From Anaeromyxobacter paludicola (GTDB lineage: Bacteria > Myxococcota > Myxococcia > Myxococcales > Anaeromyxobacteraceae): 64,000 nt of DNA. The stretch is taken from positions 310,001 to 374,000 of the forward strand of contig NZ_AP025592.1 in assembly GCF_023169965.1 (NCBI RefSeq). Direction: 5' to 3'. Numbering within the stretch: position 1 is the first letter of the stretch; each line of letters opens with the position of its first letter. The translations under genes and the position numbers were made by a program. The notes under the pieces were generated by a model, which searched no databases, was not told where the DNA came from, and saw only the letters and a list, made by a program, of their open reading frames with translations. Below are positions 1-9,287 of the stretch, in pieces.

Positions 1-72
1 CGGGGAGCCCCGAGCTTGAACCGGCGCGGCCGGAGCACGTACAGTGCCGCACCAGAAAAAGGAGCCTGGCAC

Positions 73-1860
73 ATGAAGATGCGAGTCGCCGACTACCTCA
101 CCGACCAGCTCTATCGCGCGGGCGGCGAGCGGGTGTTCCTGATCACCGGCGGCATGATCATGCACCTCACCGACGCGCTGCTGAAGCACGAGCGGCAGCA
201 GTACGTCGCCTGCCACCACGAGGCGGCGGCGGTGATGGCGGCCGACGCCTACGGGCGGTTCACCGGGAAGCTCGGCGTGGCCTACGTGACCGCCGGGCCG
301 GGGGCGCTCAACACCCTCACCGGCGTGGTCGGCGCGTGGGTGGACACCGCGCCCTGCATCATCGTGGCCGGGCAGTCGAAGGTGTCGCAGGCCAAGGTGA
401 CCGGGCCGCGCCAGTTCGCGCTCCAGGGCTTCAACACGCTGCCGATCTTCAGCCAGGTCACCAAGTACGCGGTGATGCTCGACGACGTCCGGACGGTGCG
501 CTACCAGGTGGAGCGGGCGATCCACGAGGCCACCACGGCGCGGGTCGGCCCGGTCTGGATCGAGGTCCCGGTGGACATCCAGGGAGCCACCTTCGATCCC
601 GACGAGCACCCCGGCTTCACGCCGCCCGCCCCGGAGCTCCTCTCCGGCGCCGCGCTCGACGAGAAGGTGCGCGAGGCGGCCGAGCTCCTGCGGAGCGCCC
701 GCCGCCCCGTGATCCTGGCCGGCGCCGGCGTCCGGCTCGCCAACGCGGTGCAGCCGCTGCTCGACTTCGCCCGCCGGACCAACGTCCCCGTCCTGACCTC
801 CCGCCTCGGGATGGACCTCATCGGCGACGACGACCGGCTCTTCGCGGGGCGGCCGGGCACCTACGGCGACCGGCCCGGCAACTTCGCCGTCCAGAACGCC
901 GACGTGCTGCTCACCATCGGCTGCCGCCTCGGCATCGGCCTCGTCGGCTACGACTACCAGGGCTTCGCGCGCCGGGCGAAGAAGATCATGGTGGACGTCG
1001 ATCCGCGCGAGCTCGACAAGCCGGCGGTGGTCCCGGACCTCCCGATCCGGGCCGACGCGGCGGCCTTCCTGGAGCGGATCTCCCCGCTCGTGGACCGGCC
1101 GGTGGGGAACCCGGCCTGGCTGGAGCAGATCCAGACCTGGCGCCGGCGTTACCCGGTGGACGAGCCTTCCTACGCGGCGGAGACGAAGGGGATCAACTCC
1201 TACCACTTCACCCGGCTGCTCTCGGAGCGCATGCCGGCCGACGCCGTCTTCGTCCTCGACACCGGCTCCTGCTTCCACGTCCACGCCCAGGCCTTCCAGG
1301 TGAAGGCCGGCCAGCGTCACATCATCACCGGCGGCCTCTCGACCATGGGGTACGTGCCGGCAGTGGTGGGCGTGGCGGCGGCGCACGAGGGGCGGGACGT
1401 CTACTGCGTCACCGGCGACGGCTCGCTGCAGATGCACCTGCAGGAGCTGCAGACCATCAAGCACCACGCCTACCCGGTGAAGCTGATGGTCTTCAACAAC
1501 GACGGCTACCTGCTCATCCGGCACACCCAGAAGAACTTCATGGAGGGCCGCTACATCGGGGAGAGCCCGCGCACCGGCGTGAGCTTCCCGGACCTCCGCA
1601 AGCTCGCCGACCTCTACGGCATGCACTACGTCCGGATCGGGAGCGAGGCCGAGGTGGACGGCGGCCTCGCCGAGGTGATGGCGCACCACGGGCCGGTGCT
1701 CTGCGAGGTGATCACCCCGGCCGAGCAGCTGCTCGCGCCGCGCGTGGCGTCGAAGAAGCTCGACGACGGGTCGATGATCTCGATGCCGTACGACGACATG
1801 TTCCCGTTCCTCCCGCGCGAGGAGTACGCCGAGAACCAGGTCTGGGACCGGATCACCTGA
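73..1860 (+). CDS. ThDP-dependent enzyme, acetolactate-synthase-like (sugar-cluster type)
   Basis: 595 residues with the three-domain layout of the acetolactate synthase/pyruvate oxidase family. The N-terminal ThDP pyrimidine domain has the catalytic glutamate (E50, in CHHEAAAV), the central domain covers about 195-330, and the C-terminal diphosphate domain has the GDG...NN motif (GDG about 448-450, NN about 475). ATG 73 is chosen because an AAAAAGGAG ribosome site lies 8 bases upstream; an in-frame TTG at 16 only adds a basic low-complexity stretch. No small regulatory subunit is nearby, which argues against a valine/isoleucine role. It converges on a sugar reductase-aldolase-dehydrogenase operon and shares the locus with rfbG/rfbH. 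A YerE-like role, adding a decarboxylated 2-oxoacid unit to a nucleotide-4-ketosugar, is therefore inferred. The donor substrate is not known. Confidence 0.85.
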   Translation: MKMRVADYLTDQLYRAGGERVFLITGGMIMHLTDALLKHERQQYVACHHEAAAVMAADAYGRFTGKLGVAYVTAGPGALNTLTGVVGAWVDTAPCIIVAGQSKVSQAKVTGPRQFALQGFNTLPIFSQVTKYAVMLDDVRTVRYQVERAIHEATTARVGPVWIEVPVDIQGATFDPDEHPGFTPPAPELLSGAALDEKVREAAELLRSARRPVILAGAGVRLANAVQPLLDFARRTNVPVLTSRLGMDLIGDDDRLFAGRPGTYGDRPGNFAVQNADVLLTIGCRLGIGLVGYDYQGFARRAKKIMVDVDPRELDKPAVVPDLPIRADAAAFLERISPLVDRPVGNPAWLEQIQTWRRRYPVDEPSYAAETKGINSYHFTRLLSERMPADAVFVLDTGSCFHVHAQAFQVKAGQRHIITGGLSTMGYVPAVVGVAAAHEGRDVYCVTGDGSLQMHLQELQTIKHHAYPVKLMVFNNDGYLLIRHTQKNFMEGRYIGESPRTGVSFPDLRKLADLYGMHYVRIGSEAEVDGGLAEVMAHHGPVLCEVITPAEQLLAPRVASKKLDDGSMISMPYDDMFPFLPREEYAENQVWDRIT

Positions 1861-1890
1861 GGCGGGCCGGCCGGACGGCGCCGGGCGCCG

Positions 1891-2940
1891 CTACCGCACC
1901 CGGTGCCACGCCACCGTGCGCTGGATGGCCGAGGCGAGGTCGATGCGGGCCTCGAGCCCGAGCTCGCGGCGGGCGCGGCCGAGGTCGGGCACGAGCCGGG
2001 TCTTCTGGACCGCGGCCCCGCCGGCGTTGAGCCGCACCTCGGGCCGGGGCGAGAACTGGGCGGCGATGAGCTGGGCGAGCGACTCGAGCGTCACCGCCTC
2101 CGGGCTCCCCACGTTGTAGGCCCGGCCGGGCACGCCGGCGACGAGCGTCCGCAGGAGCCAGAAGGCCGCCTCGCTGCCGTAGAGATAGCTGCGCACCGTC
2201 TGGCCGTCGCCGAGCACGCGGATGGCCTGGCCGGTCATGGCGTCGCGCAGGAAGTCGGTCACCGCCCACGGCCGGTCGAGCTGCATGAAGGGGCCGACGA
2301 AGGCGAACGGGCGCGCCGTCACCACCGGCACCTTGTACTGGCTGCGGGCCGCCCCGCAGAGCGTCTCGGCGTAGCGCTTGGCCTCGCCGTACGCGGAGCC
2401 GACCTCGCCCACCGGCGGGGCCTCGGCGGCCGCCTCGGAGAGGGCGGGGTGCTCCGGCCCCTGCCGGCCGCTCACGAGCGCCGAGCTCAGGTTGAGCAGG
2501 CGCGAGAAGGAGGAGCAGCGGCCCACGGCCCGCAGCACCGCGGAGGTGCCGTTGGCGATGAGCTCCATCGTCTCCACCGGCTCGGTGGCGTGCGCGCGGT
2601 TGTCCGGGCTCGCCGCGGCGTGGACCACGAAGCGGGTGTCCTGCGGGATCTCGACCACGTGGCGCACGTCGGCCTTGAGGAGCGCGACGTCCGGGCGCCC
2701 CGCCAGGTGCGGGAGCTCCATCGAGAACCGGTCGGTGCTGCGGGAGAGGAGGGTGAGCCCGACGCCGTAGCCGTGCTCGTCGTTGAGGCAGGCCACCAGC
2801 TCGGCGAGCCAGGTGCCCATGAAGCCGGTGCCGCCGGTCACGAGCAGCCGGCTGCCCTTGAGCTCCGAGAGGAGCCCCTCGCGGCCCTGGAGGGCGTCGC
2901 GGCAGTCCTGGCGGACGAGGTCGATCGCGCGCGGGGTCAC
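1891..2940 (-). CDS. NAD-dependent epimerase/dehydratase family (extended SDR) sugar reductase
   Basis: 349 residues. The Rossmann nucleotide motif GGTGFMG lies at about 36-42 and the catalytic pair Y184/K188 in YGEAK, so this is a complete extended short-chain dehydrogenase of the sugar nucleotide type. The GTG start at 2940 overlaps the stop of the aldolase gene by four bases (GTGA), so it is translationally coupled to it and is third in the dmpF-like/dmpG-like/SDR operon. In yersiniose synthesis a reductase (YerF) reduces the ketone created by the ThDP enzyme YerE; this gene could be the counterpart here. A 4-keto reductase or a 5-epimerase is also possible. Family assignment is firm, the substrate is inferred. 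Confidence 0.85.
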   Translation of the reverse strand: MTPRAIDLVRQDCRDALQGREGLLSELKGSRLLVTGGTGFMGTWLAELVACLNDEHGYGVGLTLLSRSTDRFSMELPHLAGRPDVALLKADVRHVVEIPQDTRFVVHAAASPDNRAHATEPVETMELIANGTSAVLRAVGRCSSFSRLLNLSSALVSGRQGPEHPALSEAAAEAPPVGEVGSAYGEAKRYAETLCGAARSQYKVPVVTARPFAFVGPFMQLDRPWAVTDFLRDAMTGQAIRVLGDGQTVRSYLYGSEAAFWLLRTLVAGVPGRAYNVGSPEAVTLESLAQLIAAQFSPRPEVRLNAGGAAVQKTRLVPDLGRARRELGLEARIDLASAIQRTVAWHRVR

Positions 2941-3956
2941 GCCGCCTCCCCCTTGCTCTTGCGGGCGAGGTCGCTCGCGACCTCGATGATGAGGTCCTCC
3001 TGCCCGGCGACCACCCGGCGCCGGCCGAGCTCGAAGAACACGTCGCGCGGGTCCACGCCGAACTGCTTCGCGGCCCGGTCCACCGGCTTGGAGAAGGCGG
3101 AGAAGACGCCCGAGAGGCCGCTCACGATGCTGGTGGAGGAGATGGTCGGCACCACCTTCATGAGCTGCTTCTCGGCGAGGTCGGCGGCGTCGAGCAGCTT
3201 GTAGAGGTCGATGCCGGTCTCGAACCCGAGCCGGTGGAGCACCGCCACCAGCACCTCGAGCTGGGTGTTCCCGGCGCCGGCGCCGAACCCGCGCGCGCAG
3301 CCGTCGAGGATGGTGGCCCCCGCGCGGACCGCGGCGATGGAGTTCGCGACCGCCATGCCGAGGTTGTTGTGCCCGTGGAAGCCGACCGGGATGGAGAGCC
3401 CGGCGCGCAGCGCCTCGACCCGCTCGGTCACGTCCTCGGGGAGGTAGTGGCCGGAGGAGTCCATGAAGACGAGCGCCTCGGCGCCGTACGACTGCATCTT
3501 CCTGGCCTCCTCCACCAGGACCGGGACCGGCGCCATGTGCGACATCATCAGGACGCCGTACACCGCCCGGCCGCGCTGGCGGGCGTAGCCGATGTGGCGC
3601 TCGGTGATGTCGGCCTCGGTGCAGTGCGAGGCGACGCGGACCAGGTCCACGCCGGCGTCGATCGCCGGGACGAGGTCGCGCTCGATGGTGGCGAAGCCGG
3701 GGATGACGTGGATGCCGAGCTTGGCGCGCTTCAGGTGCTCGCGCGCGACCCGGAGCATCTCGGCGTCGGGGCAGGCCGACTCGCCGAGCTGCAGCGACGA
3801 GGCGCCCACGCCGTTGCCGTGCCCGACCTCGACGATGGGGATGCCGGCCTGGTCGGCGGCGGCGCAGTAGGCGGCCACCTGGGCCGCGGTGAGCTGGTGC
3901 GAGACCGCGTGGTTGCCGTCGCGCAGCGACGGGTCGCTGATGAGGATGGTGGACAT
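2937..3956 (-). CDS. 4-hydroxy-2-oxovalerate aldolase-like (DmpG family) pyruvate aldolase
   Basis: 339 residues, the usual DmpG length. The HMGL-like TIM barrel carries R12-D13...H16 in SLRDGNHA and the metal ligands H194/H196 in GFHGHNN, so the class II metal-dependent aldolase site is intact. The family reversibly cleaves 4-hydroxy-2-oxopentanoate to pyruvate and acetaldehyde and channels acetaldehyde to a partner acylating dehydrogenase. That partner is encoded two bases upstream. The setting is an O-antigen island, with no meta-cleavage genes such as a catechol dioxygenase, hydratase or decarboxylase. This suggests synthetic use: making a hydroxylated 2-oxoacid as donor for a ThDP sugar-branching enzyme. 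Start ATG 3956 is fixed by the tight spacing to the upstream gene. Confidence 0.9.
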   Translation of the reverse strand: MSTILISDPSLRDGNHAVSHQLTAAQVAAYCAAADQAGIPIVEVGHGNGVGASSLQLGESACPDAEMLRVAREHLKRAKLGIHVIPGFATIERDLVPAIDAGVDLVRVASHCTEADITERHIGYARQRGRAVYGVLMMSHMAPVPVLVEEARKMQSYGAEALVFMDSSGHYLPEDVTERVEALRAGLSIPVGFHGHNNLGMAVANSIAAVRAGATILDGCARGFGAGAGNTQLEVLVAVLHRLGFETGIDLYKLLDAADLAEKQLMKVVPTISSTSIVSGLSGVFSAFSKPVDRAAKQFGVDPRDVFFELGRRRVVAGQEDLIIEVASDLARKSKGEAA

Positions 3957-3958
3957 GG

Positions 3959-4861
3959 TTACCCCCGGGCCCCGTGACCGAGCCGGTCCCAGTTGCGCGC
4001 GTACTCCTCGGCCATGGCGAGCGCGGCGCAGTTGATGATGTCGAGGTTGCCGGCGTAGGCGGGCAGGTAGTCGCCGAGCCCGCGCACGCGCACCATGGTC
4101 ACGATGCGCCCGTTCTCGAGGAGCGGGCCGACGATGACCTCGTACCCCGGCACGTAGCGCCGGATCTGGGCCGCCACGTCGCGCAGGAAGGCGGTGAAGC
4201 CCTCCACGTCCGGCTTCGCCACCTTGGCGAGCACGGTGGTCTGCATGTTGATGCAGGGCTCGGCCGGGTTGAGGTTGAGGATGGCCTTGGCGCGGCGGCA
4301 GCCCGAGAAGCGGCGGATGCCGGTCTCGGTGGTGTGGATGTACTCGTCGAGGTTGCGCCGCGTCGCCGGGCCGGCGCTGCGCGAGGCGATGCTCGAGACC
4401 ACCTCGATGTAGTCGATGTCGGCGTGGGTGCGGCCGAGCGCCCAGGCGATGGGGATGGACGCCTGGCCGCCGCAGGTGATCATGTTGACGTTCTTGTGGC
4501 CGAGCGCCTCCTCGAGGTTCACCGCCGGGACCGCGAGGACGCCCAGCTTGGCGGGCGTGAGATCGACCGCGATCTTCCCGAGCCGCTCGAACACCGGGGC
4601 GTGCCGCACGTGGTCGGCCGCCGAGGTGGCGTCGAAGACCAGGTCGCAGCAGTCGGGGTTGGCCTCGATGTAGCCGATGCTCTCGCTCGAGACCGGGACG
4701 CCGAGGCTCATGGCCTTGCTGATGCCGGGGGAGGAGGCGCTCCGGCCGACGAAGGCGGTGCACTCGAGCCAGTCGGAGCGGAGCACCTTCACGAGGAGAT
4801 CGGTGCCGATGTTGCCGGTGCCGAGGATGGCGACCTTGAGCTTCCGGGGGGCGTTGCTCAT
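3959..4861 (-). CDS. Acetaldehyde dehydrogenase (acylating)-like, DmpF family
   Basis: 300 residues. The NAD-binding GTGNIGTD motif is at 14-21 and the catalytic cysteine at C130 in MITCGGQAS, with the family signatures around VFDATSA and SAGPATRRN. The enzyme interconverts acetaldehyde and acetyl-CoA with NAD(H) and normally forms a channelling complex with the DmpG aldolase, encoded two bases downstream. It is the first gene of a three-gene minus-strand operon. A GGAGG ribosome site lies 11 bases before ATG 4861, and a TATAGT -10-like hexamer at 4906-4911 could serve it. In this sugar cluster it probably supplies acetaldehyde from acetyl-CoA (inference). Confidence 0.9.
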   Translation of the reverse strand: MSNAPRKLKVAILGTGNIGTDLLVKVLRSDWLECTAFVGRSASSPGISKAMSLGVPVSSESIGYIEANPDCCDLVFDATSAADHVRHAPVFERLGKIAVDLTPAKLGVLAVPAVNLEEALGHKNVNMITCGGQASIPIAWALGRTHADIDYIEVVSSIASRSAGPATRRNLDEYIHTTETGIRRFSGCRRAKAILNLNPAEPCINMQTTVLAKVAKPDVEGFTAFLRDVAAQIRRYVPGYEVIVGPLLENGRIVTMVRVRGLGDYLPAYAGNLDIINCAALAMAEEYARNWDRLGHGARG

Positions 4862-5000
4862 GCGGGGGTGGACCTCCGCCGAATCGGGGGTGCGAGGGGG
4901 CCGGGACTATAGCACACCGGGTCCGGGTCACGACCTCGGGGCAGGGGGGCGGCCGGCGTGGACATCCCCCCGGGGATGCACTAAAAAGCCCAGTCCTGCG
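4862..5000. promoter_or_regulatory. Divergent intergenic region between the dmpF-like and rfbG genes
   Basis: This 139-base gap separates two divergent operons of the sugar module. On the minus strand TATAGT (4911 to 4906) matches the -10 consensus at five of six bases, but no good -35 sits 16-18 bases upstream. A perfect 7-base inverted repeat, CATCCCC/GGGGATG, separated by two bases, lies at 4963-4978 just before rfbG and could be an operator. It is followed by an A-run, not a T-run, on the rfbG strand, so it is not a terminator for that strand. No Shine-Dalgarno is evident for rfbG. Confidence 0.35.
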
Positions 5001-6098
5001 ATGACCTTCGACGATCTGCGCCAGGCCTACGCCGGGAAGCGCGTCCTCCTCACCGGCCACACCGGCTTCAAGGGCGGCTGGCTCGCGCTCTGGCTCGAGT
5101 CGCTGGGGGCCCGGGTGACCGGCTTCGCCCTCCCGCCGCCCACGAGCCCCTCCTTCTTCGAGGACTGCGGGGTGGCCCAGCTCTGCGAGCACGTCCTCGG
5201 GGACCTCCGCGACCCCGCGGCGGTCCGCGAGGTGGTGCGCCGGAGCCGCCCCGAGGTGGTCTTCCACCTCGCCGCCCAGCCGCTCGTCCGGCTCTCCTAC
5301 GAGAGCCCCGTCGAGACGTTCGAGACCAACGTGATGGGCACCGCCCACCTCCTCGAGGCGCTGCGCCTCGAGCAGCGCCCGGCGGCGGTGGTCGTGGTCA
5401 CGAGCGACAAGTGCTACGAGAACCGCGAGTGGGCCTACGGCTACCGCGAGGAGGACGCCCTCGGCGGCCACGACCCGTACTCGGCCAGCAAGGGCGCGGC
5501 GGAGATCGTGGCGGCGAGCTACCGGCGCAGCTTCTTCGCGCCGGCCCGCCTCGCCGAGCACGGGGTGGCGCTCGCGACCGCCCGCGCCGGCAACGTCATC
5601 GGCGGGGGCGACTGGGCCGCCGACCGGATCGTCCCCGACGCGGCGCGGGCCCTCGCCGCCGGCGTCCCCATCCCGGTCCGCAACCCCGCCTCGGTCCGGC
5701 CGTGGCAGCACGTGCTAGAGCCGCTCGGCGGCTACCTGCTCCTCGGCGCCCGCCTGCTCGGCGCGCCCGACGAGGCGGCCCGCTGCTGCGGCCCCTGGAA
5801 CTTCGGCCCGGCGCCCGAGAGCGCGCGGCCGGTCCGCGACGTCGTCGAGGCCGCCGTCCGCGCCTGGGGCTCCGGGAGCTGGCAGGCCACCCCGCAGGTG
5901 GGCGCGCCGCACGAGGCCGGCCTGCTCCGGCTCGCGATCGAGAAGGCCGTCTCGCAGCTCGCCTGGCGCCCCCGCTGGGAGCTCGAGGAGGCCGTGGGCC
6001 GGACCTTCGCCTGGTACCGGGCGCGCCACGAGGGCGCCGGCCCCGCGGCGATGCGCGACCTCTCCCTCCGCCAGATCGGCGAGTACCTCTCCGCCTAG
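5001..6098 (+). CDS. rfbG: CDP-glucose 4,6-dehydratase
   Basis: 365 residues, the normal size for RfbG. The N-terminal [14 protein letters not shown] stretch (19-32) is a diagnostic RfbG version of the SDR glycine motif, followed by [14 protein letters not shown] and a YSASKG catalytic Tyr/Lys. It converts CDP-D-glucose to CDP-4-keto-6-deoxyglucose, the entry step to 3,6-dideoxyhexoses and their branched derivatives. ATG 5001 matches the family N-terminus. It is followed 17 bases later by rfbH and then by a ThDP enzyme, so these three genes look like one operon. The CDP-glucose-forming cytidylyltransferase (rfbF/ddhA) is not next to it and was not seen in this window. Confidence 0.95.
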   Translation: MTFDDLRQAYAGKRVLLTGHTGFKGGWLALWLESLGARVTGFALPPPTSPSFFEDCGVAQLCEHVLGDLRDPAAVREVVRRSRPEVVFHLAAQPLVRLSYESPVETFETNVMGTAHLLEALRLEQRPAAVVVVTSDKCYENREWAYGYREEDALGGHDPYSASKGAAEIVAASYRRSFFAPARLAEHGVALATARAGNVIGGGDWAADRIVPDAARALAAGVPIPVRNPASVRPWQHVLEPLGGYLLLGARLLGAPDEAARCCGPWNFGPAPESARPVRDVVEAAVRAWGSGSWQATPQVGAPHEAGLLRLAIEKAVSQLAWRPRWELEEAVGRTFAWYRARHEGAGPAAMRDLSLRQIGEYLSA

Positions 6099-6115
6099 AC
6101 GAGACGAACCAGACC

Positions 6116-7492
6116 ATGAGCGACCTCACCAAGCCGGGCAGCACCGAGCGCCAGCGCGCGCTCACCTCCGAGATCCTCGAGCGCGTCCGCGAGCTGGCCC
6201 AGCTCCGGCTCGAGTCGGAGCCGCCCTTCGTCGCCGGCGAGACGCCGGTCCGGTACGCCGGGCGCGTCTACGACGCCGCCGAGATGGTGAACCTCGTGGA
6301 CAGCGCGCTCGAGTTCTGGCTCACGGCGGGGCGGTACGCGAAGCGGCTCGAGGCCGACCTCGCCGCCTTCTACGGCCTGCGGAGCGCCTCGCTCGTCAAC
6401 TCCGGCTCGAGCGCCAACCTCCTCGCCTTCTCGGCGCTCACCAGCCCCGAGTGGAAGGAGCGGCGCATCCGCCCGGGCGACGAGGTGATCACCGTCGCCG
6501 CCGGCTTCCCCACCACCGTCGCGCCCATCCTGCAGTACGGCGCGGTCCCGGTCTTCGTGGACGTCTCGCTCCCGACCTACAACGTGGACGTGAGCCGGCT
6601 CGAGGACGCGCGGTCGCCCCGGACCAAGGCGGTGTTCCTGGCCCACACCCTCGGGAACCCGTTCGACCTCGAGGCCGTCACCGCCTTCTGCAAGAAGCAC
6701 GGGCTGTGGCTGGTCGAGGACAACTGCGACGCGAACGGCTCGCTCTACCAGGGCCGGAAGACCGGCACCTTCGGCGACCTCTGCACGCTCAGCTTCTACC
6801 CGCCGCACCACATGACCACCGGCGAGGGCGGGGCGGTGCTCGCGCGGGACGCCCGGATGGCGACCGTGGTGGAGAGCATCCGCGACTGGGGTCGCGACTG
6901 CTGGTGCCCGTCCGGCAAGGACAACACCTGCGGCAAGCGGTTCTCCTGGCGGCTCGGCGACCTGCCGTCGGGCTACGACCACAAGTACACGTACAGTCAC
7001 CTCGGCTACAACCTGAAGCTCACCGACCTGCAGGCCGCGGTGGGCGTGGCGCAGCTCCAGAAGCTCGAGGGCTTCGGCCGGGCGCGGCGCGAAAACTGGG
7101 CCTTCTTCCGCGAGGCGCTCGCCGGGCTGGAGGAGTTCTTCGTCCTCCCCGAGCCGACCCGCGGCGCCGACCCGAGCTGGTTCGGCTTCCTCCTCACGGT
7201 CCGCGAGGGCGCGCCCTTCACCCGCGAGGAGGTGGTGCGGGAGCTCGAGGACCGCAAGATCCAGACCCGCATGCTCTTCGCCGGGAACCTGGTGCGCCAG
7301 CCGGCCATCACCGCGCTCGCCGCCGACGCCCGCGAGGTGGGCGCGCCGGCGCCGTTCCGCGTGGCCGGTCCGCTCACCCAGACCGACGCCATCATGAGCC
7401 GCAGCTTCTGGTGGGGCGTCTACCCCGGCATCGGGGCCGCCGCCCGGGAGTACATCGCCGAGACGCTCACCCGGTTCGTCCGGTCGCGCTGA
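6116..7492 (+). CDS. rfbH: CDP-4-keto-6-deoxyglucose-3-dehydrase (E1), RfbH
   Basis: 458 residues, DegT/DnrJ/EryC1 fold. Two features identify it as RfbH rather than an aminotransferase. The PLP-binding lysine is replaced by histidine (H231 in SFYPPHHMT). The [2Fe-2S] cysteines are present with the exact E1 spacing: C204-X57-C262-X1-C264-X7-C272. The enzyme forms PMP adducts and, with an iron-sulfur flavoprotein reductase (E3, DdhD/AscD), removes the C3 hydroxyl to give CDP-3,6-dideoxy-4-ketohexose. No E3 gene lies in the window, so it must be elsewhere or be replaced by another reductase. It sits between rfbG and the second ThDP enzyme. Confidence 0.96.
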   Translation: MSDLTKPGSTERQRALTSEILERVRELAQLRLESEPPFVAGETPVRYAGRVYDAAEMVNLVDSALEFWLTAGRYAKRLEADLAAFYGLRSASLVNSGSSANLLAFSALTSPEWKERRIRPGDEVITVAAGFPTTVAPILQYGAVPVFVDVSLPTYNVDVSRLEDARSPRTKAVFLAHTLGNPFDLEAVTAFCKKHGLWLVEDNCDANGSLYQGRKTGTFGDLCTLSFYPPHHMTTGEGGAVLARDARMATVVESIRDWGRDCWCPSGKDNTCGKRFSWRLGDLPSGYDHKYTYSHLGYNLKLTDLQAAVGVAQLQKLEGFGRARRENWAFFREALAGLEEFFVLPEPTRGADPSWFGFLLTVREGAPFTREEVVRELEDRKIQTRMLFAGNLVRQPAITALAADAREVGAPAPFRVAGPLTQTDAIMSRSFWWGVYPGIGAAAREYIAETLTRFVRSR

Positions 7493-7532
7493 CCCGCGGC
7501 CGGCGGACGCGCCCGCGGGCGCGGAGGATCGC

Positions 7533-9287
7533 ATGGCCGAGTACAAGGTGTCCGACTACGTGGTGGACCACCTCGAGGCCGAGGGGGTCACCTGCGCCTA
7601 CGAGCTCGCCGGCGGCATGCTGGCCCACCTGCTCGACTCGTTCGCCCTGCGCCGGACGGTGCGGCTCGTCAGCATGCACCACGAGCAGGGGGCGGGGTTC
7701 GCCGCCGAGGGGCACGCCCGGATGACCGGCGTGCCCGGGGTGGCGCTCGCCACGAGCGGCCCGGGCGCGACCAACCTCCTCACGGCGATGGGGAGCTGCT
7801 ACTTCGACAGCACGCCGGCGGTCTTCCTCACCGGGCAGGTCAACCGGCACGAGCTCAAGGGCGACCGGCCCATCCGCCAGCTCGGGTTCCAGGAGACGGA
7901 CATCGTCGCCATGGCCCGGCCCATCTCCAAGGGCGCCTGGCGCGCCGGCGCGGGCGAGGAGGTGCCGGGGCTGCTGGCGCGCGCCTTCGAGCTGGCCCGC
8001 GGCGGCCGGCCCGGGCCGGTGCTCCTCGACCTGCCCATGGACGTGCAGCGGCTCACCGTCGAGGCGCCGCCGCCCGCGCGCCGGGAGCGGCCGGGCCCGC
8101 GGCCGGAGCGGGTGCCCGCCTCGTCCGTGGACGACCTCCTCGCGGCGCTCCGCCGGAGCGAGCGGCCCCTGCTGCTCGCGGGCGGCGGGATCCGGAGCGG
8201 CGGCGCCGGCGCGCTCTTCGCCCGGGCGGCGGAGCGGCTCGGCATCCCGGTGGTCCACTCGCTCATGGGGCGCGACGCGCTCCCGTTCGAGCACCCGCAG
8301 AGCTTCGGGATGATCGGCTCGTACGGGAACCGCTGGGCCAACCACGCGCTCGGCGAGTGCGACCTCCTGCTCGTGGTGGGGAGCCGGCTCGACATCCGCC
8401 AGACCGGCACCGACACCGAGGGGCTCGCCCGGCGGCCCATCTTCCAGGTGGACTGCGATCCGGGGGAGATGAACAACCGGGTCCGCGGGGTCCACGCCGT
8501 CTGCGCCGACGTGAAGGACTTCCTGGCCGCCCTGCTCGCCGCGGCGCCCGCGCCGCGCCCGGTGCCCGCCTGGTTCGCCCACCTCGCGGAGCTGCGGGCG
8601 CGCTGGCCGGACGAGGCCGAGCTGGCCGGCGCCCCCGGCCTCAACCCGAACCGCTTCCTGCGCCGCCTCGGCGCGGCGAGCCGGGCCGCCGCCGCCTTCG
8701 TGGTGGACGTGGGGCAGCACCAGATGTGGGCCGGGCAGAGCCTCGCCTTCGCCGAGGGGCAGCGCTTCCTCACGAGCGGCGGCATGGGCGCCATGGGCTT
8801 CGCCCTGCCGGCCGCGGTGGGCGCGAGCTTCGCCTGCCCGGGCCGGCCGATCCTGGCCGTGGCGGGCGACGGCGGCTTTCAGCTCAACGTGCAGGAGCTC
8901 CAGACGGTGGCGACGCACCGCCTGCCGCTCAAGCTCGTCGTGCTGAACAACCGCTGCCACGGCATGGTCCGGCAGTTCCAGGAGAGCTACTTCGAGGGGC
9001 GCTACCAATCCACCGTGGACGGCTACGACGCTCCCGACTTCGCGCGGGTGGCGGCGGCCTACGGGCTCCCCTCGCGGCGGCTCGACGGGACCCTGGAGCA
9101 GGGCGAGGCGGCGCGCGACGCGGCGGCGGCCGAGGCGCTCGCCTGGCTCTGGTCGGACCCGTCCTCGCCGGCGCTGCTCGAGGTGCTCCTGCCGATCGGG
9201 ACGAACGTCTACCCGAAGCTCGCCTTCGGCCGCCCCATCACCGAGATGGAGCCGCTCGCGAAGCCGCTGGAGATGGAGGGGACGTGA
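7533..9287 (+). CDS. ThDP-dependent enzyme, acetolactate-synthase-like (YerE-like candidate)
   Basis: 584 residues, a second complete acetolactate-synthase family protein. The catalytic glutamate is E51 (in MHHEQGAGF), and the GDG...NN ThDP diphosphate motif starts at about residue 445. GGAGG at 7522-7526 supports ATG 7533. It lies 40 bases after rfbH and is probably co-transcribed with rfbG-rfbH. That places it directly after formation of the CDP-3,6-dideoxy-4-ketosugar. In yersiniose biosynthesis YerE, of this family, transfers a pyruvate-derived two-carbon unit to C4 of that ketosugar; this is the best functional guess. It resembles the protein at 73-1860 (both have EGRY and ELQT segments) but is clearly diverged. 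Its 3' end overlaps the convergent glycosyltransferase by 50 bases. Confidence 0.88.
   Translation: MAEYKVSDYVVDHLEAEGVTCAYELAGGMLAHLLDSFALRRTVRLVSMHHEQGAGFAAEGHARMTGVPGVALATSGPGATNLLTAMGSCYFDSTPAVFLTGQVNRHELKGDRPIRQLGFQETDIVAMARPISKGAWRAGAGEEVPGLLARAFELARGGRPGPVLLDLPMDVQRLTVEAPPPARRERPGPRPERVPASSVDDLLAALRRSERPLLLAGGGIRSGGAGALFARAAERLGIPVVHSLMGRDALPFEHPQSFGMIGSYGNRWANHALGECDLLLVVGSRLDIRQTGTDTEGLARRPIFQVDCDPGEMNNRVRGVHAVCADVKDFLAALLAAAPAPRPVPAWFAHLAELRARWPDEAELAGAPGLNPNRFLRRLGAASRAAAAFVVDVGQHQMWAGQSLAFAEGQRFLTSGGMGAMGFALPAAVGASFACPGRPILAVAGDGGFQLNVQELQTVATHRLPLKLVVLNNRCHGMVRQFQESYFEGRYQSTVDGYDAPDFARVAAAYGLPSRRLDGTLEQGEAARDAAAAEALAWLWSDPSSPALLEVLLPIGTNVYPKLAFGRPITEMEPLAKPLEMEGT

Noticed and set aside
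16-72. TTG start extending the first ThDP enzyme by 19 residues
   Set aside because: The added residues are basic and unlike the family N-terminus; ATG 73 has a clear ribosome site eight bases upstream.
2937-4861. Aromatic catabolism (meta-cleavage) operon
   Set aside because: Only the last two enzymes of that route are present; no dioxygenase, hydrolase, hydratase or decarboxylase is nearby, and the surroundings are sugar genes.
73-9287. Valine/isoleucine acetolactate synthase genes
   Set aside because: No small subunit, ilvC or leu genes are linked, and both lie in a nucleotide-sugar cluster.
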